From Rufibacter immobilis (lineage in GTDB: Bacteria > Bacteroidota > Bacteroidia > Cytophagales > Hymenobacteraceae), in contig NZ_RJJE01000017.1 of NCBI RefSeq assembly GCF_003721565.1, forward strand, positions 1,538,636 to 1,602,635: a stretch of 64,000 nucleotides of DNA, in the 5' to 3' direction. The notes under the pieces were generated by a model that did not search any database, had not been told where the DNA came from, and saw only the letters and a list, made by a program, of their open reading frames with translations. Below, piece by piece: positions 51,390 to 60,084 of the stretch (its first letter is position 1; every line of letters starts with the position of its first letter). The translations under genes and the position numbers were made by a program.

Positions 51390-53374
51390 AGCGTAAGGTT
51401 CTTGATTCTGGCGTTGCTTCGGTTCACCAGATCTGGTAAATCATAAAATTGCAGCAGGCCCGGCACCACGTTGGAGTACATGTTCTGCTGAATGGGTTTT
51501 ACGAGATAAGTCTCAAAAGAGGAAATGGACTCTGCCACCTGCGCCTGCGTGATTCTCTCGTCCAGAAAGGCCGCATGGGTGAGCACGGGTCCGTAGAGGC
51601 CGTTGGCCCACACATGCACGGGCAGGTTCTTCCAGTGGGGCTGCGCGTGCAGGAAATCCAAGAGCGTAACGAGGTCCTGCACCCGCTGCCCCAGCAAAGG
51701 GCGTTTCAGGTGCAGGCTCAGCACGGCGTTCCGGTACTCGTGGGTCCAGTATTTGGGGTCGTTGAGTTTGGGATCATCCTGGGTTTCCCCTACGCCCCTC
51801 AGATCGGGCAACACTAACACGTTTCCGGCGGCCATTTCCCCTTGAATCAGGCTGTCGTTCTTGGCGGCCGCGGCTTTCCCTTTCTCCTCCAGCCTGATCA
51901 CCAGTTTGTGCGGCTTCCCGGTTAGAGGCCTGTAAATCAGCACCGGGAGGGGCAGTTCGCCCTGGCGCAGCAGAATCCGTTTCTCCAGCCGATAGTTTTT
52001 GCCCTGGCTTTCGCCGCTCAGCTCAGAGGAAACCGGCGAAGTGTTCGGCCTCCAGCCGATGACCTCCCGCACTTTGGCTTGCAGGGCCGCCGTGTTCTGT
52101 TCCGCCAGAAAAGCCTGCCGTTGCGGGGCCAGTGCCTTGAACTGCCGGTAAGTTACGTCTGGAATGGTGGTTTCCGGGGCAAAGGCGGTGTTGGCCTGCC
52201 CAGTGGTGGTGGCCAGCAGGTCTTTCTCGGGCAAGGTCCCTATTTCGCCTTCCTGCACGGGTTTCTCGTCCTGGTACAGCCATTTCCGGAACCAGGCCAC
52301 GGCTACCTCACGCTTAGGCCGGGAAATGCCGTGCCCGTCGGGCCAGGTGAAGAGTTTCAGTTGCTGGGGCTGGCCCAGCGTGGCGTATACTTTCTGAAGT
52401 TCCTGATATCCTTCCTGCACGCCCCGGTAATCCACGAAATCATGCTCACCGGCCAGCAGCAGCAGAGGCTTGGGGCCCGACATCAGGAGAAAATCTGCGA
52501 ACTCCAGCTGCTCCTCGCCGGGAATGAACTGGCAGCCGTCCGGAATGCCGCCCAACTCCAAGGAGCGCTCGCGCAGGGTGAAATAACTGCAGGGCGCGGC
52601 CACCTTGATGCGGATGTCATAAGCCATGAGGTAAGCGGTCTGGGTGCCGCCTCCGGAATTCCCAATGGCCCCGATGCGGTTTCGGTCTACCTCGGGCCTT
52701 GTCTCCAGATAATCTATCCCGCGCAGGTTGTCCCAGAGCATGTAAGCCGCCACGCTGCTGCCCACCAAGTTGGCGCCGGCGTTGAGTAAGGTGTGTTCCG
52801 TGGTGGAGCCTCTGGTCAGGGATTTGCCGGTTTTATCGGTTAGCTGCACGCGCTCGCCCTGCGAAAAGGGATCAATGGACAGCACCACAAACCCGTTGAG
52901 CGCGAACAGGCGGGCCGTTTTCTGGTAAGACTCCGTGGCTTTGGAAGTCATCTCGTGGCCGTTCAGGAGCACCACCGCCGGAAACGGGCCTTTGCCCTGC
53001 GGTACATACAGGTTGGCCGTGGCGTGGTGGTTGGGCCGGCTCTGGTAAATAACGTTCTCTATGCGGTACCCTTTCTGGTTTAGCTGCCGGGTGGTTTTGG
53101 CGTTTAGCGGCCCTTTTTCCGGAAACTGCCCCAAAACAGAAAGGTACTGCCGTTTCGCCTGAGCCTGGTATTCTTTGAGGGCCTGGGGCGAGGCCAGGGC
53201 TTTTTGCAGCCGCTCCCGGCGCTGGTCATACGCGGCGTGCAGGTCGCGCAGCAGGTAGGCGTTGAACGTGGTCTGGGCTTTCCAGGTGAGTGCCTGCGGC
53301 GAGGACTGGGCAAACGCCGCCGGGGCCAAACCCACCGCCATCAACCATGCGCAGAAAGTCTTTTTCAATCTCAT
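51386..53374 (-). CDS. Two-domain alpha/beta-hydrolase, acetylxylan esterase-like
   Basis: 662 residues from MRLKKTFCAWLMAVGLAPAAFAQ at 53374. The longer frame to 53476 begins MEKQPLNAN, which is the translated palindromic element, so it is a false start. The N-terminal domain is an acetylxylan-esterase/CE7-type alpha/beta-hydrolase: VVLLNGHEMTSKATE, SIDPFSQGERV, nucleophile elbow IGNSGGGTQTAY, LLAGEHDFVDYRG (Asp) and DGHGISRP (His). The C-terminal 230 residues look like a second, degenerate hydrolase domain (VLPDLRGVGETQD). Signal peptide predicts export. It probably deacetylates pectin or hemicellulose. Only the N-terminal domain has a complete-looking catalytic set. Confidence 0.85.
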   Translation of the reverse strand: MRLKKTFCAWLMAVGLAPAAFAQSSPQALTWKAQTTFNAYLLRDLHAAYDQRRERLQKALASPQALKEYQAQAKRQYLSVLGQFPEKGPLNAKTTRQLNQKGYRIENVIYQSRPNHHATANLYVPQGKGPFPAVVLLNGHEMTSKATESYQKTARLFALNGFVVLSIDPFSQGERVQLTDKTGKSLTRGSTTEHTLLNAGANLVGSSVAAYMLWDNLRGIDYLETRPEVDRNRIGAIGNSGGGTQTAYLMAYDIRIKVAAPCSYFTLRERSLELGGIPDGCQFIPGEEQLEFADFLLMSGPKPLLLLAGEHDFVDYRGVQEGYQELQKVYATLGQPQQLKLFTWPDGHGISRPKREVAVAWFRKWLYQDEKPVQEGEIGTLPEKDLLATTTGQANTAFAPETTIPDVTYRQFKALAPQRQAFLAEQNTAALQAKVREVIGWRPNTSPVSSELSGESQGKNYRLEKRILLRQGELPLPVLIYRPLTGKPHKLVIRLEEKGKAAAAKNDSLIQGEMAAGNVLVLPDLRGVGETQDDPKLNDPKYWTHEYRNAVLSLHLKRPLLGQRVQDLVTLLDFLHAQPHWKNLPVHVWANGLYGPVLTHAAFLDERITQAQVAESISSFETYLVKPIQQNMYSNVVPGLLQFYDLPDLVNRSNARIKNLTL

Positions 53375-53450
53375 TGGGTGTACTCGCATCAAGATTCGCT
53401 TTTGCTGCCTTTTTCCGGTTCCGTACTTCGGCAACGGCCGGAAACTAAAA

Positions 53451-53496
53451 TTTGCGTTTAAGGGCTGTTTTTCCAAAAAGAGCCCCTAAACGCAAA
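53451..53496. repeat. Dispersed palindromic element, copy 21
   Basis: TTTGCGTTTAAGGGCTG and right arm GAGCCCCTAAACGCAAA, centre TTTTTCCAAAAA. It lies upstream of the esterase start and 4 bases after the CE12 stop. Confidence 0.9.
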
Positions 53497-53499
53497 CCT

Positions 53500-54300
53500 C
53501 TACATTTTCTGGGGCAAGGCTTTCATGCCTTCAAACACCAAGCGGGCTACTTCTTTCGCGCCTTCGGGCTGGAAATGGGTATTGTCTTTCTGCCCTTGGG
53601 GATAGTTCTTGTACTGGCCCGCCGGAAGGTTCATGAAATACGTATTGGTCACAAACTCCTGGCCTTTGGCCGAAAAAGACTCAATCGACAGTTGCTCCAG
53701 GTCTATCAACAGCACGTTCAGTTCTTTGGCCACGTCTTTCACCGCCTGCGGATAGTTGCCATGCACGTTGCCCAATCTACCGTCTTTCCAGGGGTAGTTG
53801 CGGGTCACGGGCGTGAGCAGCACCGGAACAGCGCCTTTCTGGCGGGTTTGGGTCACGTACAGCCGCAGAAACTCTTTGTAGCCCTGGATGTTGACGTAGC
53901 GTTCCGGCTTGTCTACGGCGGCATCATTGTGCCCGAACTGGATCATGACCACATCATCCTTCTTTAGATCCTGGTACACCGCCGCCCACCGGCCTTCCTC
54001 AAAAAAAGTGCGGGTGCTGCGGCCGCCCCGGGCTTTGTCCAGGAGCACCACGCTGTCTCCCTTGATGAGATGCTTGACTTTAGACAGGCTGTCTTTGGTT
54101 AGAAACGGCCTGAACACCTGCCCCCAGCCCATGATTGGGTAGCGTTTGTTCAGGTAGTCTTCGCCGTCATAGTCAGAATAGTCGGCCACGGTAGAGTCGC
54201 CAATGAGGTAAACCCGCACCACTTTCTTCTTGAACGGCACGAAGGCCAGCGCCACAAGCGCCGCCAGGAGCAGGAAGGAATAAAGGAATTGCTTCTTCAT
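53500..54300 (-). CDS. Rhamnogalacturonan acetylesterase (CE12-like), paralogue
   Basis: 266 residues. N-terminal signal/anchor (FLYSFLLLAALVALAFV). SGNH blocks: YLIGDSTVADYSDYDGED, DKARGGRSTRTF, VMIQFGHNDAA and NTHFQPEGAKEVA. Relative to the copy at 50071 it carries an insertion after GDS (ADYSDYDGEDYLNKRYP). It deacetylates rhamnogalacturonan or homogalacturonan. Next gene upstream is the GH28 polygalacturonase with 58 bases between. Confidence 0.91.
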   Translation of the reverse strand: MKKQFLYSFLLLAALVALAFVPFKKKVVRVYLIGDSTVADYSDYDGEDYLNKRYPIMGWGQVFRPFLTKDSLSKVKHLIKGDSVVLLDKARGGRSTRTFFEEGRWAAVYQDLKKDDVVMIQFGHNDAAVDKPERYVNIQGYKEFLRLYVTQTRQKGAVPVLLTPVTRNYPWKDGRLGNVHGNYPQAVKDVAKELNVLLIDLEQLSIESFSAKGQEFVTNTYFMNLPAGQYKNYPQGQKDNTHFQPEGAKEVARLVFEGMKALPQKM

Positions 54301-54358
54301 CTTGCATATATCTTCTCAAGCAGTATCAGATCGGCCGCAGGGCCACTCTATTCCTATT

Positions 54359-56125
54359 CTACTGAACGCTGACGGCGGTTTTGCCCAGGTCTTTGCCTTT
54401 GGAAATTTGCGTCTGCGTATTCTTGAAGTCTTTGTTCGCCAGTTTCACATTCTGCGTGAGCGGGCCCAGCACTTTCACCACCGGCTCCTGGGTGTCTTTG
54501 TAGGTTAGCCCCTGCACGTTCACGTTTTTGCTGTTGTAGATGGTGAGGGCGGGGCCTTTCTCGGCTAAGACTTTCACGTTCTTGAGCGTGATACCCGAGG
54601 CGTCTACCGCCGAGATTCCTTTCCTGGCTTTAAGGTAGGCGTTCTCAATGGTCACGTTCTGGAGATTCATCTCAGGCAGGCCTTGCAGGGCCACGGCCTC
54701 ATCGGCACCCGAAACGGTGATGTTGCGCATCCAGATGTTTCTGAACGACGGCGTTTCCTCCGTCACGGGCACCAGTTTCTCCACGCGGGCCTCATCGCTG
54801 GCTTTCTGGTCTTCCTCCAGCACAGGAGAATTTCCGCCGTAGAACAGGTTAAAGCTGATGGCCTGCGTGGGGATGTTGATCATGTCAATGTTGGAGATCC
54901 AGATGTTTTCCACCACGCCGCCGCGGCCCCGGGTGCTCTTGAACCGCAGGCCAATGTCGGTGCCCATGAAGGTGCAGTCAGATACGTGCACGTTGCGCAC
55001 GCCGCTGCTCATCTCGCTGCCCACCACAAAACCGCCGTGGCCGTGGTACACCACGTTGTTCTTCACAATCACGTTCTCAGTAGGTACACCCCGCTCACGG
55101 CCGTCTTTGTCTTTCCCAGACTTGAAGCAGATGGCATCGTCGCCCACGTCAAAGGTGTTGTTATAGACCAGCGCGTTCTTGCAGGACTCCAGATCCAGGC
55201 CGTCGCCATTCTGGCTGTACCAGGGGTTGCGCACGTTGAGGTTGCGCAGGATGATGTCCTGGCACATGAGCGGGTGCAGGTTCCAGGCGGGCGAGTTCTG
55301 GAATGTAGGTCCGTCCAGCAGTACTCGTTTGCAGTTTATGAGGCTCAACAGCACGGGGCGCAGGTAGTCTTTCACGGCCTCAAACTCGGCGCGGGTTTTC
55401 AGGTCGGGCACGTTGAAGTTGCTGCCCTGGGTATCGCCTTTCAGGGCATTTTCAGTGGGGTACCACATATCGCCTTTGGCGTTGAGCACGCCGGTTTTGG
55501 TCAGTTCTTTCCACTGGGCGGCGGTCATCTTGCTTTTTTTCACGGGGCGCCAGGCATCACCGTTGCCGTCAAACGTACCTGAGCCCGTGATGGCGATGTT
55601 CTCCAGGTTTCTGCCCGAGATAGGCGACTGGCAGCGGAACGTGTTCAGGCCCTCAAAGCTGGTTTCCACCACCGGATAGTCGTTGAAATCACGGCTGAAG
55701 ATGACCATGGCCCCGGCCTCGGCGTGCAGGTTGATGTTGCTTTTGAGCACGATGGGGCCCGTGAGCCAGAGTCCGCGGGGGATGACCACCGTTCCGCCGC
55801 CCTTGGCGGAAACGTCATTGATGGCCTGCTCAAAGGCTTGGGTATTTTTGGTGATGCCGTCTGCCACGGCCCCGTACTGGGTAATGCTCACGCGATAATT
55901 GGGGAAGCTGGTTTCCTGCACCCGGGGCATGTTGAACTCCACACCTTTGTACACTTCATCTATAGAAGTGATGCCCTGGCCGTTCCCGGAGGTTGCAGTG
56001 GCCGTCGGAGCCGGAGCCGCCGCCGTCATCACATGGGCTGGCTGACGCTGGCAGGAAATCTGAAACACGCCCGCCACGGCTACCGCCACAGCTAGTCTGG
56101 ATGTAAGCAAATTCTTCATATTCAT
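54359..56125 (-). CDS. GH28 polygalacturonase family lipoprotein
   Basis: 588 residues. Lipobox Cys in VFQISCQRQ. Parallel beta-helix with the four GH28 motifs: NGDGLDL (NxD), VGDDAICFKSGKD (DD), YHGHGGFVVGSEM (GHG) and LRFKSTRGRGG (RxK). It hydrolyses alpha-1,4 linkages between galacturonic acid residues, or rhamnogalacturonan. An insertion about residues 195-240 (PVKKSKMTAAQWKELTKTG) is typical of Bacteroidota GH28. The lipid anchor points to the periplasm or cell surface. Start M1 or M3. Confidence 0.93.
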   Translation of the reverse strand: MNMKNLLTSRLAVAVAVAGVFQISCQRQPAHVMTAAAPAPTATATSGNGQGITSIDEVYKGVEFNMPRVQETSFPNYRVSITQYGAVADGITKNTQAFEQAINDVSAKGGGTVVIPRGLWLTGPIVLKSNINLHAEAGAMVIFSRDFNDYPVVETSFEGLNTFRCQSPISGRNLENIAITGSGTFDGNGDAWRPVKKSKMTAAQWKELTKTGVLNAKGDMWYPTENALKGDTQGSNFNVPDLKTRAEFEAVKDYLRPVLLSLINCKRVLLDGPTFQNSPAWNLHPLMCQDIILRNLNVRNPWYSQNGDGLDLESCKNALVYNNTFDVGDDAICFKSGKDKDGRERGVPTENVIVKNNVVYHGHGGFVVGSEMSSGVRNVHVSDCTFMGTDIGLRFKSTRGRGGVVENIWISNIDMINIPTQAISFNLFYGGNSPVLEEDQKASDEARVEKLVPVTEETPSFRNIWMRNITVSGADEAVALQGLPEMNLQNVTIENAYLKARKGISAVDASGITLKNVKVLAEKGPALTIYNSKNVNVQGLTYKDTQEPVVKVLGPLTQNVKLANKDFKNTQTQISKGKDLGKTAVSVQ

Positions 56126-56154
56126 ACGCTCTTTTATTCCCTCTTTGGGTTACT

Positions 56155-56194
56155 GCGTTTAGGGGCTCTTTTTGGTAAAACAGCTCCTAAACGT
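56155..56194. repeat. Dispersed palindromic element, copy 22
   Basis: GCGTTTAGGGGCTC, T5, then GGTAAAACAGCTCCTAAACG. Lies 30 bases upstream of the GH28 start. Confidence 0.88.
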
Positions 56195-56317
56195 CTGAAT
56201 TGTTTTGTTACTTATCTCACTCACCTCCGGCGAGTATTGGCTACTTTCGGTCCCTGCCCGAGTTTCTGGTAAGCAAATCAAGGGGCCGGGAGCCGATCTT
56301 AGTTCACAAAGTGTTGC

Positions 56318-56361
56318 TTCAGTTTAGGGCCTCTTTTTCGAAAAACAGCCCCTAAACGGAA
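56318..56361. repeat. Dispersed palindromic element, copy 23
   Basis: TTCAGTTTAGGGCCTC and right arm CAGCCCCTAAACGGAA, centre TTTTTCGAAAAA. It is the second copy in the same 245-base gap, 10 bases after the GH43 stop; nothing else was seen in that gap. Confidence 0.9.
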
Positions 56362-56370
56362 ACGGCCGGC

Positions 56371-58032
56371 TTAAGGGCTTATCCTGAACCAGTCATAATC
56401 GGCGTAGCCGGAGTCATTGGTTTTGTCCTGGCGCGTGGCGAAGAGCCCCACCTTGGCGCCTATCCAGCGGCCAGGCACGGCGGTAAAGGGAGCCCCTGCG
56501 TCTTTGAAGTTCTGCCCATCCTGGCTGTAGCTGAACTGGCATTGGGCGCCGGCGCTTACTTTTACCCTGAAATAGACTTCGTTCCCGGTGAGTTTGCCCA
56601 GTTCCTGCTCTTTCTCCGGGGTGCCTTTGTCGGCTTTCTGGGCGGTGTTGTAGGTGAGGTACAGCCCGTCTTTTCTGCTCACCAGCGACAGGTGCGCGTA
56701 GTCTGCGCCCATAATGACCAGCCCGGTGCGTTCGTTCTGGAGCTTGGGATTGGGCGTGAATTTAAGCTTAGTAGTCACGGTAAAAGCCTGGGCCGGGAAT
56801 TTCTGGAGCAGCAGATTGGGCACGTCCCAGAGGTTCTGCGCGCCTTCGGGAACCTGGTCTGTGAAAAGGCGCAGGTGGCCTTTGTTGGAGGCGAAGGCCC
56901 AGGTGCTTCTGGGGTTGGCGTGCCACTGCCACTGCAGGCCCAACCCGTGCCCGTTGAATTCATCAGACTCAGCGGGCGTGGCAACGGGATAGGCTTTGCC
57001 CACGTTAGGCTTCTTGTACGTGAGTACCGGTTGGCCTTTGCCGTCGTTGTCTGGGTCTTCACCAATCACGGGCCAGTCATTGATCCATTTCATGGGTTGC
57101 AGGTGCACCACGCGGCCGTAGGCTTCCTTGTCCTGGAAGTGCAGGAACCAGTCTTCGCCGGTTTTGGTGTCTACCCACGCGCCCTGGTGCGGACCGTTGA
57201 TGGGCGTTTTTCCCTGGTCCATGACAATCTTCTCCTCATAGGGGCCATAGATGTTCTTAGACCGAAGCACCAGTTGCCAGCCCGTGGCCACCCCGCCCGC
57301 TGGCGCGAAGATGTAGTAATAGCCGTTGCGCTTGTAGAACTTGGGGCCTTCCACGGTGGGGTGCGCATCATGGCCGTCAAAGACCATCACGCCCTCGTCC
57401 AGAACCTTGGTGCCCTCTGGGTTCATGCGGTTAACGGTGAGAATGCTCTTGATGCCCGCGCGGCTACCGGCCCACCCGTGCACCAGGTACGCCTGGCCGT
57501 CCTCATCCCAGAACGGGCAGGAATCAATGAGGCCTTTGCCGGGCATCACCAGCACCGGCTCCTCCCACTTCCCGGCGGGGTTCCTGGTCTTCACCATGTA
57601 AATCCCGAAGTCTGGGTCGCCCCAATAAATATAGAAATCGCCTTTGTGGTGCCGGATGGCCGGGGCCCACACCCCGTTGCCGTGCTGCGGTTTGGCAAAA
57701 TGATCATAGGGCGGCAAGCGGTCCAGGGCGTAGCCAATGAGTTTCCAGTTCACAAGGTCTTTGGAGTGCAGGATCTGCAAACCCGGGATGGCGTTGAAAC
57801 TGGACGAGGTCATGTAGTAATCATCGCCCACGCGGCAGACATCAGGGTCTGAGTAATCAGCGTCCAGGACGGGGTTGCGGTAGGTGCCGTCGCCTTTGTC
57901 AGAAACCCACACGCGGGAAGGGGCGGGCGCTTCGGCCACCGTCTGGGCAACTTGCGGCACAGCGGCCTTTTCTGTCTGGCAGGCCAGCAGGAAAAGGAAT
58001 CCGGCCACGGTGTACTGTCTCATTTGCATCAT
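56371..58032 (-). CDS. GH43 family glycosidase lipoprotein with C-terminal beta-sandwich
   Basis: 553 residues. Lipobox in FLFLLACQTEK. Five-bladed propeller with GH43 residues: general base Asp in DADYSDPDVCR, pKa-modulating Asp in IDSCPFWDEDG and general acid Glu in TVEGPKFYKRNG. Residues about 370-553 form the GH43-associated beta-sandwich (LGLQWQWHANPRSTWAF, SGYADYDWF). It should remove arabinose or xylose side chains from pectin or hemicellulose; the exact linkage is not decidable. Confidence 0.93.
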   Translation of the reverse strand: MMQMRQYTVAGFLFLLACQTEKAAVPQVAQTVAEAPAPSRVWVSDKGDGTYRNPVLDADYSDPDVCRVGDDYYMTSSSFNAIPGLQILHSKDLVNWKLIGYALDRLPPYDHFAKPQHGNGVWAPAIRHHKGDFYIYWGDPDFGIYMVKTRNPAGKWEEPVLVMPGKGLIDSCPFWDEDGQAYLVHGWAGSRAGIKSILTVNRMNPEGTKVLDEGVMVFDGHDAHPTVEGPKFYKRNGYYYIFAPAGGVATGWQLVLRSKNIYGPYEEKIVMDQGKTPINGPHQGAWVDTKTGEDWFLHFQDKEAYGRVVHLQPMKWINDWPVIGEDPDNDGKGQPVLTYKKPNVGKAYPVATPAESDEFNGHGLGLQWQWHANPRSTWAFASNKGHLRLFTDQVPEGAQNLWDVPNLLLQKFPAQAFTVTTKLKFTPNPKLQNERTGLVIMGADYAHLSLVSRKDGLYLTYNTAQKADKGTPEKEQELGKLTGNEVYFRVKVSAGAQCQFSYSQDGQNFKDAGAPFTAVPGRWIGAKVGLFATRQDKTNDSGYADYDWFRISP

Positions 58033-58104
58033 TCAGGTTCTTTCATGCTGCTTCTCCAGAGTTGCGGCACGTGGCCGTTGCCTGAGAAGCCTTCCTTATA
58101 TCTT

Positions 58105-58148
58105 GGTTCTGGTTTGGGCCTTTTTCTGGAAAAAGAGCCGCTAAACGC
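58105..58148. repeat. Dispersed palindromic element, copy 24 (degenerate left half)
   Basis: Left half GGTTTGGGCC plus T5, right half AAAAAGAGCCGCTAAACGC intact. It abuts the stop of the pectate lyase gene. Confidence 0.8.
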
Positions 58149-59848
58149 TATTCATGGACCAGCGCAATCCGTTTGACTACCCGTTCTTTGCCCATCTGGA
58201 GGGAGTACAGGTACAGTCCGGCGCCTAGTTTTCTGCCGCTGGCATCGGTGCCGTTCCATTCCACTTTGTGCGCCCCCGCCCCCATAGCCGCGTGCCGCAC
58301 CGTGGTAATCTCCCTTCCCGCCAAGTCCAGAATTTTAAGCGACACCACAGCTTTCTGAGCCGAAGTAAACGTGAACGTGACGTTGCGGGAGAAGGGATTG
58401 GGGTAAGCGCCGCTGGCAAAAACATCTACCTCTTCTTTAGCGGATGTGACCAAAGCCGTGGGCGACTGGCCGTTCAGGTATTCTTCCAGATTGGTGTAGC
58501 CGTTGTTATTGGCGTCTGCGTTTCTGTCTGCGGGGTTGTTGGGGTTGAGGCCGTACTGGGTTTCCCAGGCATCGGGCATGCCGTCATGGTCAGTGTCTGC
58601 GGGGGCGGGCAGGCTTTCCAGCACGGGCCAGCCGCCTACCGTCGCCTGCGTGTCAATAATGCCTTTCTTCTCCCCGAACGCGCCGCCGTACGTGGCCGTG
58701 CCGGTGCGCACTTCCCGGATGATTCTGGTATCTACCGGATCGCGTTTGAGGCTGGCCCCGGCCTGCGCCAGCACGGCCTCATAGGCTTCCACGGCGGTAT
58801 GGTCGGTCTGCATGTGGTAGGCGATGGGCGCGGTGAGTTTTACCTGAGCTCTCTTCTCTATGGGGAGGTTACTGGCGTAGTCTACTCCGCCGGCCCAATT
58901 GTCCTGGGTGACGGCGGCGTTGCCCTCCACGTGGTTTCCGTTGATGTAGAAAGTGCCATAGCCTGCCCCATACGCGGGATCTGCCTCAAAAGACACCTGC
59001 ACAATGCGTTTGTTTTTGCTGCCGGGCGTGGCCGGACCGGGTTTGTAGTAGTTGTTCACAAGATTGTATTGCCCGTTTTCGCCGCCGTAGGCGCTGTTGT
59101 CTGCCCAGTTGTAGAGCACGTTGTTCCGGAAATCTACATGCTCTTTGGGATAGGTACCGCCATTAATGCCGGAGCGACCACCGCCGTTGAACCGCGGGTT
59201 GCGGCTGCTGTGGTGCGCCAGCAGGTTGTGGTGGAACGAGGCCTGGTCTCCGCCCCAGATGCCGCCGTAGCCGTGGTTCCCTTTGTCATGCACTGATTTG
59301 TACAGGCTCTCGCTCAAAATACACCACTGCATGGTGAAGTTCCTGTTGAGGTAAAAGCTGGCCGTCTCATCTACCGACCAACTCATGGAGCAGTGGTCTA
59401 TAATGATGTTCTGGTGATTACGGCCCCAGATGGCATCATTCTCCACCTTGGCCTCATCGCCTAGCCTGAACCGCAGGTACCGGATAATCACGTTGTCGGC
59501 GTCAAGGGTTACGGTTTGGTTACTCAGGCAGATGCCGTCGCCGGGGGCGGTCTGGCCGGCAATGGTGAGGTCGCCGTTTTTGATGGAAAGCGGAGACAGC
59601 AGTTTGATGGTACCGCTCACCCTGAACACAATGGTTCTGGCCCCGGAGGCCAACACCGCGCTTCTAAAGCTTCCGGGCCCGGAGTCATTCAGGTTGGTGA
59701 CTTCTATGACAGTACCGCCCCGACCGCCGGTGGTGAAACGTCCAAACCCTTCGGCCCCGGGAAAAGCCAGCTGCTGCGCAGACGCAATGGGTGAACTCAG
59801 CGCCAACAGCATCAGCAGCGACATAAGATGCGGTAGATGTTTTTTCAT
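58148..59848 (-). CDS. Pectate lyase (PL1-like) with type IX secretion C-terminal domain
   Basis: 566 residues. Signal peptide ending ALSSPIASA. Beta-helix lyase domain beginning LAFPGAEGFGRFTTGGRGGTV with NIIIDHCSMSWSVDET and the SRNPRFNGGG segment typical of bacterial pectate lyases; Asp/Arg of the active site are in these blocks. A calcium-binding motif (DTDHDGMPDAWETQYGLNP) and a type IX secretion C-terminal domain (YPNPFSRNVTFTF ... GLYLYSLQ) follow. It is secreted across the outer membrane and cuts polygalacturonate by beta-elimination. A paralogue at 63377 lacks the C-terminal domain. Confidence 0.94.
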   Translation of the reverse strand: MKKHLPHLMSLLMLLALSSPIASAQQLAFPGAEGFGRFTTGGRGGTVIEVTNLNDSGPGSFRSAVLASGARTIVFRVSGTIKLLSPLSIKNGDLTIAGQTAPGDGICLSNQTVTLDADNVIIRYLRFRLGDEAKVENDAIWGRNHQNIIIDHCSMSWSVDETASFYLNRNFTMQWCILSESLYKSVHDKGNHGYGGIWGGDQASFHHNLLAHHSSRNPRFNGGGRSGINGGTYPKEHVDFRNNVLYNWADNSAYGGENGQYNLVNNYYKPGPATPGSKNKRIVQVSFEADPAYGAGYGTFYINGNHVEGNAAVTQDNWAGGVDYASNLPIEKRAQVKLTAPIAYHMQTDHTAVEAYEAVLAQAGASLKRDPVDTRIIREVRTGTATYGGAFGEKKGIIDTQATVGGWPVLESLPAPADTDHDGMPDAWETQYGLNPNNPADRNADANNNGYTNLEEYLNGQSPTALVTSAKEEVDVFASGAYPNPFSRNVTFTFTSAQKAVVSLKILDLAGREITTVRHAAMGAGAHKVEWNGTDASGRKLGAGLYLYSLQMGKERVVKRIALVHE

Positions 59849-60032
59849 ACTATTCAGTTGGTCTTACCTGGTCTTTCCTTGTTCATCTGTTCTAGCTACT
59901 CTTCCAGATTTCTAATCCCTAACAGCTGAATCAAACTGTTCTTTCATTGTAGCTTCAGTTTTTGCTACTCTTCACGCTTTCATCATCCCCCTACCCCCTT
60001 CAAAGGAGGACGTGGAATGTGTTGCCTTTTCT

Positions 60033-60078
60033 TTTGCGTTTAGGGGCTGTTTTTGGAAAAAGAGCCGCTAAACGCAAA
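60033..60078. repeat. Dispersed palindromic element, copy 25
   Basis: TTTGCGTTTAGGGGCTG, T5, GG, A5, then GAGCCGCTAAACGCAAA; the two arms belong to different subtypes, giving mismatches at two stem positions. It starts 7 bases after the CE8 stop. The other 180 bases of the gap hold nothing recognised. Confidence 0.9.
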
Positions 60079-60084
60079 TGCTGG

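Noticed and set aside
54683-55582. 299-codon plus-strand frame
   Set aside because: Antisense to GH28.
56542-57852. 436-codon frame on the plus strand
   Set aside because: Antisense to GH43, which has all catalytic residues.
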